From JAZDOK01 sp043798715 (GTDB lineage Bacteria > Vulcanimicrobiota > JAZDOK01), in the NCBI GenBank assembly GCA_043798715.1, contig JAZDOK010000077.1, forward strand, positions 1 through 48,388: a stretch of 48,388 nucleotides of DNA, given 5' to 3'. Below, piece by piece: positions 46,536-48,388 of the stretch (within the stretch, counting starts at the first letter, position 1; the number at the start of each line of letters is the position of its first letter). A program made the position numbers and the translations under genes. The notes under the pieces are model-generated. The model worked only from the letters and a program-made list of their open reading frames with translations, had not been told where the DNA came from and made no database searches.

Positions 46536-47630
46536 GTGGTGAAGCCCTTGGATTTCAAGGATTATTATAAGACCCTGGGCGTGGAAAAAAATGCCACAAT
46601 CAAGGACATCAAGGCCGCCTATCGCCGCTTGGCCAGAAAATACCACCCGGATGTCAATCCAGGCGATAAATCATCGGAGGAACGCTTCAAGGAGATAAAT
46701 GAAGCCTACGAGGTGATCAGCGACAAGGACAAGAGGTCAAAGTACGATCAATTCGGAGCCTCCTGGAAGGAAGGAGGCGGGTATCGCCCACCTCCCGGCG
46801 CCGGTTTTCAGGGCGCCCGGGACGGTTCTTCCTATTACAACATTGAGGACCTCCTGCGCGGAAGCGGCCAGAGACAGGCGGGAGAAGAGGATCTTGGCGG
46901 ATTCAGCGATTTTTTCAACAGCCTCTTCGGAGGCGCGACAACTCAGGGAGGCAGGCGTTCCGGAGCCTTCACCGGCGGGCGGCGCTCCCGCCAGGCTCTG
47001 CGCGGGGAGGACCTGGAATTTCCTCTCGATGTCTCCCTGGAAGAGGCCGTACTGGGAACCCAGCGCAGTCTCCAGATGGAAAAGGAAGAGGCCTGCAAAA
47101 CTTGCGGCGGAAGCGGGAACTCCGGCGGCAGCATCTGCCCGACCTGTGCAGGGAGCGGCCTTCATGTCTTTCCCCGCAGAATAGACGTCAAGGTTCCTCC
47201 CGGGGTCCGGGAGGGCTCGAAAGTGCGAATTCCCGGCGAAGGTCGTGCCGGCAGGAGCGGGGGCCAAGCGGGAGACCTCTACCTCATCATCAGGATTCAG
47301 CCTCATGGCGTCTTTGAAGTGCGGGGAGCGGATCTGGCCTGCGACCTCCCCCTCACCATCCCTGAAGCCGTGTTGGGAGCCGAAATCGAAGTCCAGACCC
47401 TTACCGGGAAAGTCTCGATGAGAATCCCCCCCGAGACCAGCAGCGGAAAAACTTTCCGTCTGACCGGACAGGGCCTCCCGGCTACTCGGAATAAGCCGGC
47501 CGGAGATCTCTACCTCAAGGCCAAAATCGTCTCCCCTTCGCGCATCTCACCGAAGGAGCAGGAGCTTTATCGGGAACTTGCCGCATTGCGCAATGATAGT
47601 CCCAGGGCCGCTCTCATGGGCCATGTTTAA
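46536..47630 (+). CDS. dnaJ: DnaJ-family chaperone with a reduced zinc-finger region
   Basis: 364 aa. J-domain with HPD at residues 37-39 (RKYHPDVNPGD), Gly/Phe-rich region (about 80-140), a shortened Cys-rich region and two C-terminal substrate domains (DVKVPPGVREGSKVRIPGEG, ending with DLYLKAKI). Only two CxxCxGxG motifs are present (Cys187/190 and Cys201/204) instead of four, enough for one zinc site. It is thus intermediate between DnaJ and CbpA types. Start is uncertain: GTG at 46536 or, more like other DnaJ starts, TTG at 46548 (MDFKDYYKTLGV). Co-chaperone of the adjacent DnaK. Confidence 0.9.
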   Translation: MVKPLDFKDYYKTLGVEKNATIKDIKAAYRRLARKYHPDVNPGDKSSEERFKEINEAYEVISDKDKRSKYDQFGASWKEGGGYRPPPGAGFQGARDGSSYYNIEDLLRGSGQRQAGEEDLGGFSDFFNSLFGGATTQGGRRSGAFTGGRRSRQALRGEDLEFPLDVSLEEAVLGTQRSLQMEKEEACKTCGGSGNSGGSICPTCAGSGLHVFPRRIDVKVPPGVREGSKVRIPGEGRAGRSGGQAGDLYLIIRIQPHGVFEVRGADLACDLPLTIPEAVLGAEIEVQTLTGKVSMRIPPETSSGKTFRLTGQGLPATRNKPAGDLYLKAKIVSPSRISPKEQELYRELAALRNDSPRAALMGHV

Positions 47631-47647
47631 AAAGGCGGTGTGAAGCC

Positions 47648-47971
47648 ATGACAGATCGCGAATACGAGCCATATTTTTCCATCGGCGTGGTTTCTCGTAT
47701 GCTCAATATGCACCCACAGACCATCCGCAATTACGAACGCCTGGGACTCATCGCCCCCGGCAGGACAGAGGGGAATATCCGCCTCTATTCTCGAAATGAT
47801 ATTGAACGGTTGAAAATCATCAACACCTACACCAACATGGGCGTGAATCTGGCCGGAGTAGAGATGATTCTCAAAATGATGGAAAACATGGAACAGATGA
47901 AGCAGACCATGGAGGCCCAGATGGCGGTGATGAAGCAGGAAATTGAGAAAATGCACCGGGAGTTGCAATGA
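47648..47971 (+). CDS. hspR: MerR-type heat-shock regulator HspR
   Basis: 107 aa. MerR winged helix (FSIGVVSRMLNMHPQTIRNY, then ERLGLIAPGRTEGNIRLYSR) followed by a coiled-coil tail of Met/Glu/Lys repeats. As in other HspR-type operons it follows dnaJ and would repress the dnaK operon with DnaK as co-repressor. Its usual HAIR operator was not found upstream of grpE, so the site may be divergent. Its TGA overlaps the ATG of the next gene. Confidence 0.9.
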   Translation: MTDREYEPYFSIGVVSRMLNMHPQTIRNYERLGLIAPGRTEGNIRLYSRNDIERLKIINTYTNMGVNLAGVEMILKMMENMEQMKQTMEAQMAVMKQEIEKMHRELQ

Positions 47972-48388
47972 AAAAAGCTCTGTTATTACTATGCATCCTC
48001 CCGGCCCTTCTTTTCGCAGGGTGCGCCAGGAAACAGCAGGGAACCGAGCTTACCTATATGCTCTGGGGCACCCCGGGCGAAGTTGGGACGGTCCAGAAGG
48101 TGCTGGGCGCCTATTGCAAAGAGAACCCGAATGTCGCCATCAAGGTAATCCATGCCGTGGATTACAACCGCAAACTCAACACTATGATTGCCGGAGGGAC
48201 GCCCCCGGACGTCTTTTACGTCAATGCCAGCGATCTCCAGTATTATGCGAGCAAGGGGGCCCTTCTGGAGATACAGAGCCTGATCGAGCGGGACGCCGTT
48301 GAAGTGAACCTCCGGGACTTTTTTCCCGTGCTGGTCGAGGCTTTCCGCTGGCAGGGCCGCCTCTACGGTCTTCCAAAAGATTTTACGC
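47968..48388 (+). CDS. ABC-transporter solute-binding lipoprotein, 3' end beyond the window
   Basis: About 140 residues are present. The signal peptide ends in the lipobox LLFAGC (Cys19). The mature start (ELTYMLWGTPGEVGTVQKVL, then NPNVAIKVIHA and GGTPPDVFYVNASDLQYYAS) is that of family 1 sugar-binding proteins of ABC importers. The ATG overlaps the hspR stop (ATGA), so it is translated from the heat-shock operon mRNA at least in part, an odd partner. The permease genes would lie outside the window. Sugar specificity cannot be judged. Confidence 0.88.
   Translation, partial: MKKALLLLCILPALLFAGCARKQQGTELTYMLWGTPGEVGTVQKVLGAYCKENPNVAIKVIHAVDYNRKLNTMIAGGTPPDVFYVNASDLQYYASKGALLEIQSLIERDAVEVNLRDFFPVLVEAFRWQGRLYGLPKDFT

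Overview
The window is about 48 kb of moderately GC-rich DNA from a diderm bacterium. A TolC-type outer-membrane factor, an RND pump, a predicted outer-membrane barrel, several lipoproteins and periplasmic amidases all point to two membranes. Gene content (formate-THF ligase, ferrous iron uptake, arsenic and heavy-metal efflux, sulfur carrier genes, HspR-type heat-shock operon, type IV pilin) suggests an anaerobe or facultative anaerobe from a metal-rich habitat. I cannot assign a phylum from sequence alone. No rRNA, tRNA or CRISPR array was seen. Many promoters have near-perfect TTGACA-17-TATAAT boxes.

Left part (1-13.1 kb): a truncated fhs, then two arsenic loci. The first is arsR-arsM. Beside it lies a CPA2-type cation:proton antiporter whose leader is a clear fluoride riboswitch, and an ECF transporter S component. 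A secreted Ntn hydrolase and a membrane protein follow on the other strand. The second arsenic locus is an eight-gene operon on the minus strand: arsR2, acr3, an H-protein-like lipoyl carrier, OsmC, two DGC-type zinc proteins (one fused to a thioredoxin-like domain), a membrane-anchored thioredoxin and CcdA. It reads as arsenite export joined to a thiol/disulfide relay. Divergent from it are a DUF134 regulator and a NifX-like protein.

Middle (13.2-27.3 kb): tatD; a CzcCBA-type RND efflux operon headed by a small Cys-rich membrane protein and ending in a PII-like gene and the remnant of a P-type metal ATPase; a sulfur operon (ArsR-rhodanese, outer-membrane barrel, 40-aa ORF, DsrE-like protein, NifS-like cysteine desulfurase); and a DtxR-type iron regulator with a FeoA domain overlapping feoB.

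Right (27.3-48.4 kb): a roughly 5.2-kb segment flanked by imperfect direct repeats holds an AAA ATPase, a large lipoprotein with deviating base usage and a metallophosphoesterase. Cell-envelope genes follow (two AMIN/amidase_3 enzymes, a divergent polysaccharide deacetylase, uppP). Then come a type IV pilin, a PqqD-like protein, a frameshifted clostripain-like protease, glycogen phosphorylase, and the grpE-dnaK-dnaJ-hspR operon running into a truncated ABC solute-binding lipoprotein.

The most notable observations are the fluoride riboswitch with a readable switching helix, the composite arsenite/lipoyl/thiol operon, a set of metal-regulator genes whose start codons sit 6-9 nt after the -10 box (predicted leaderless mRNAs), the direct-repeat-bounded segment, and the frameshifted protease.
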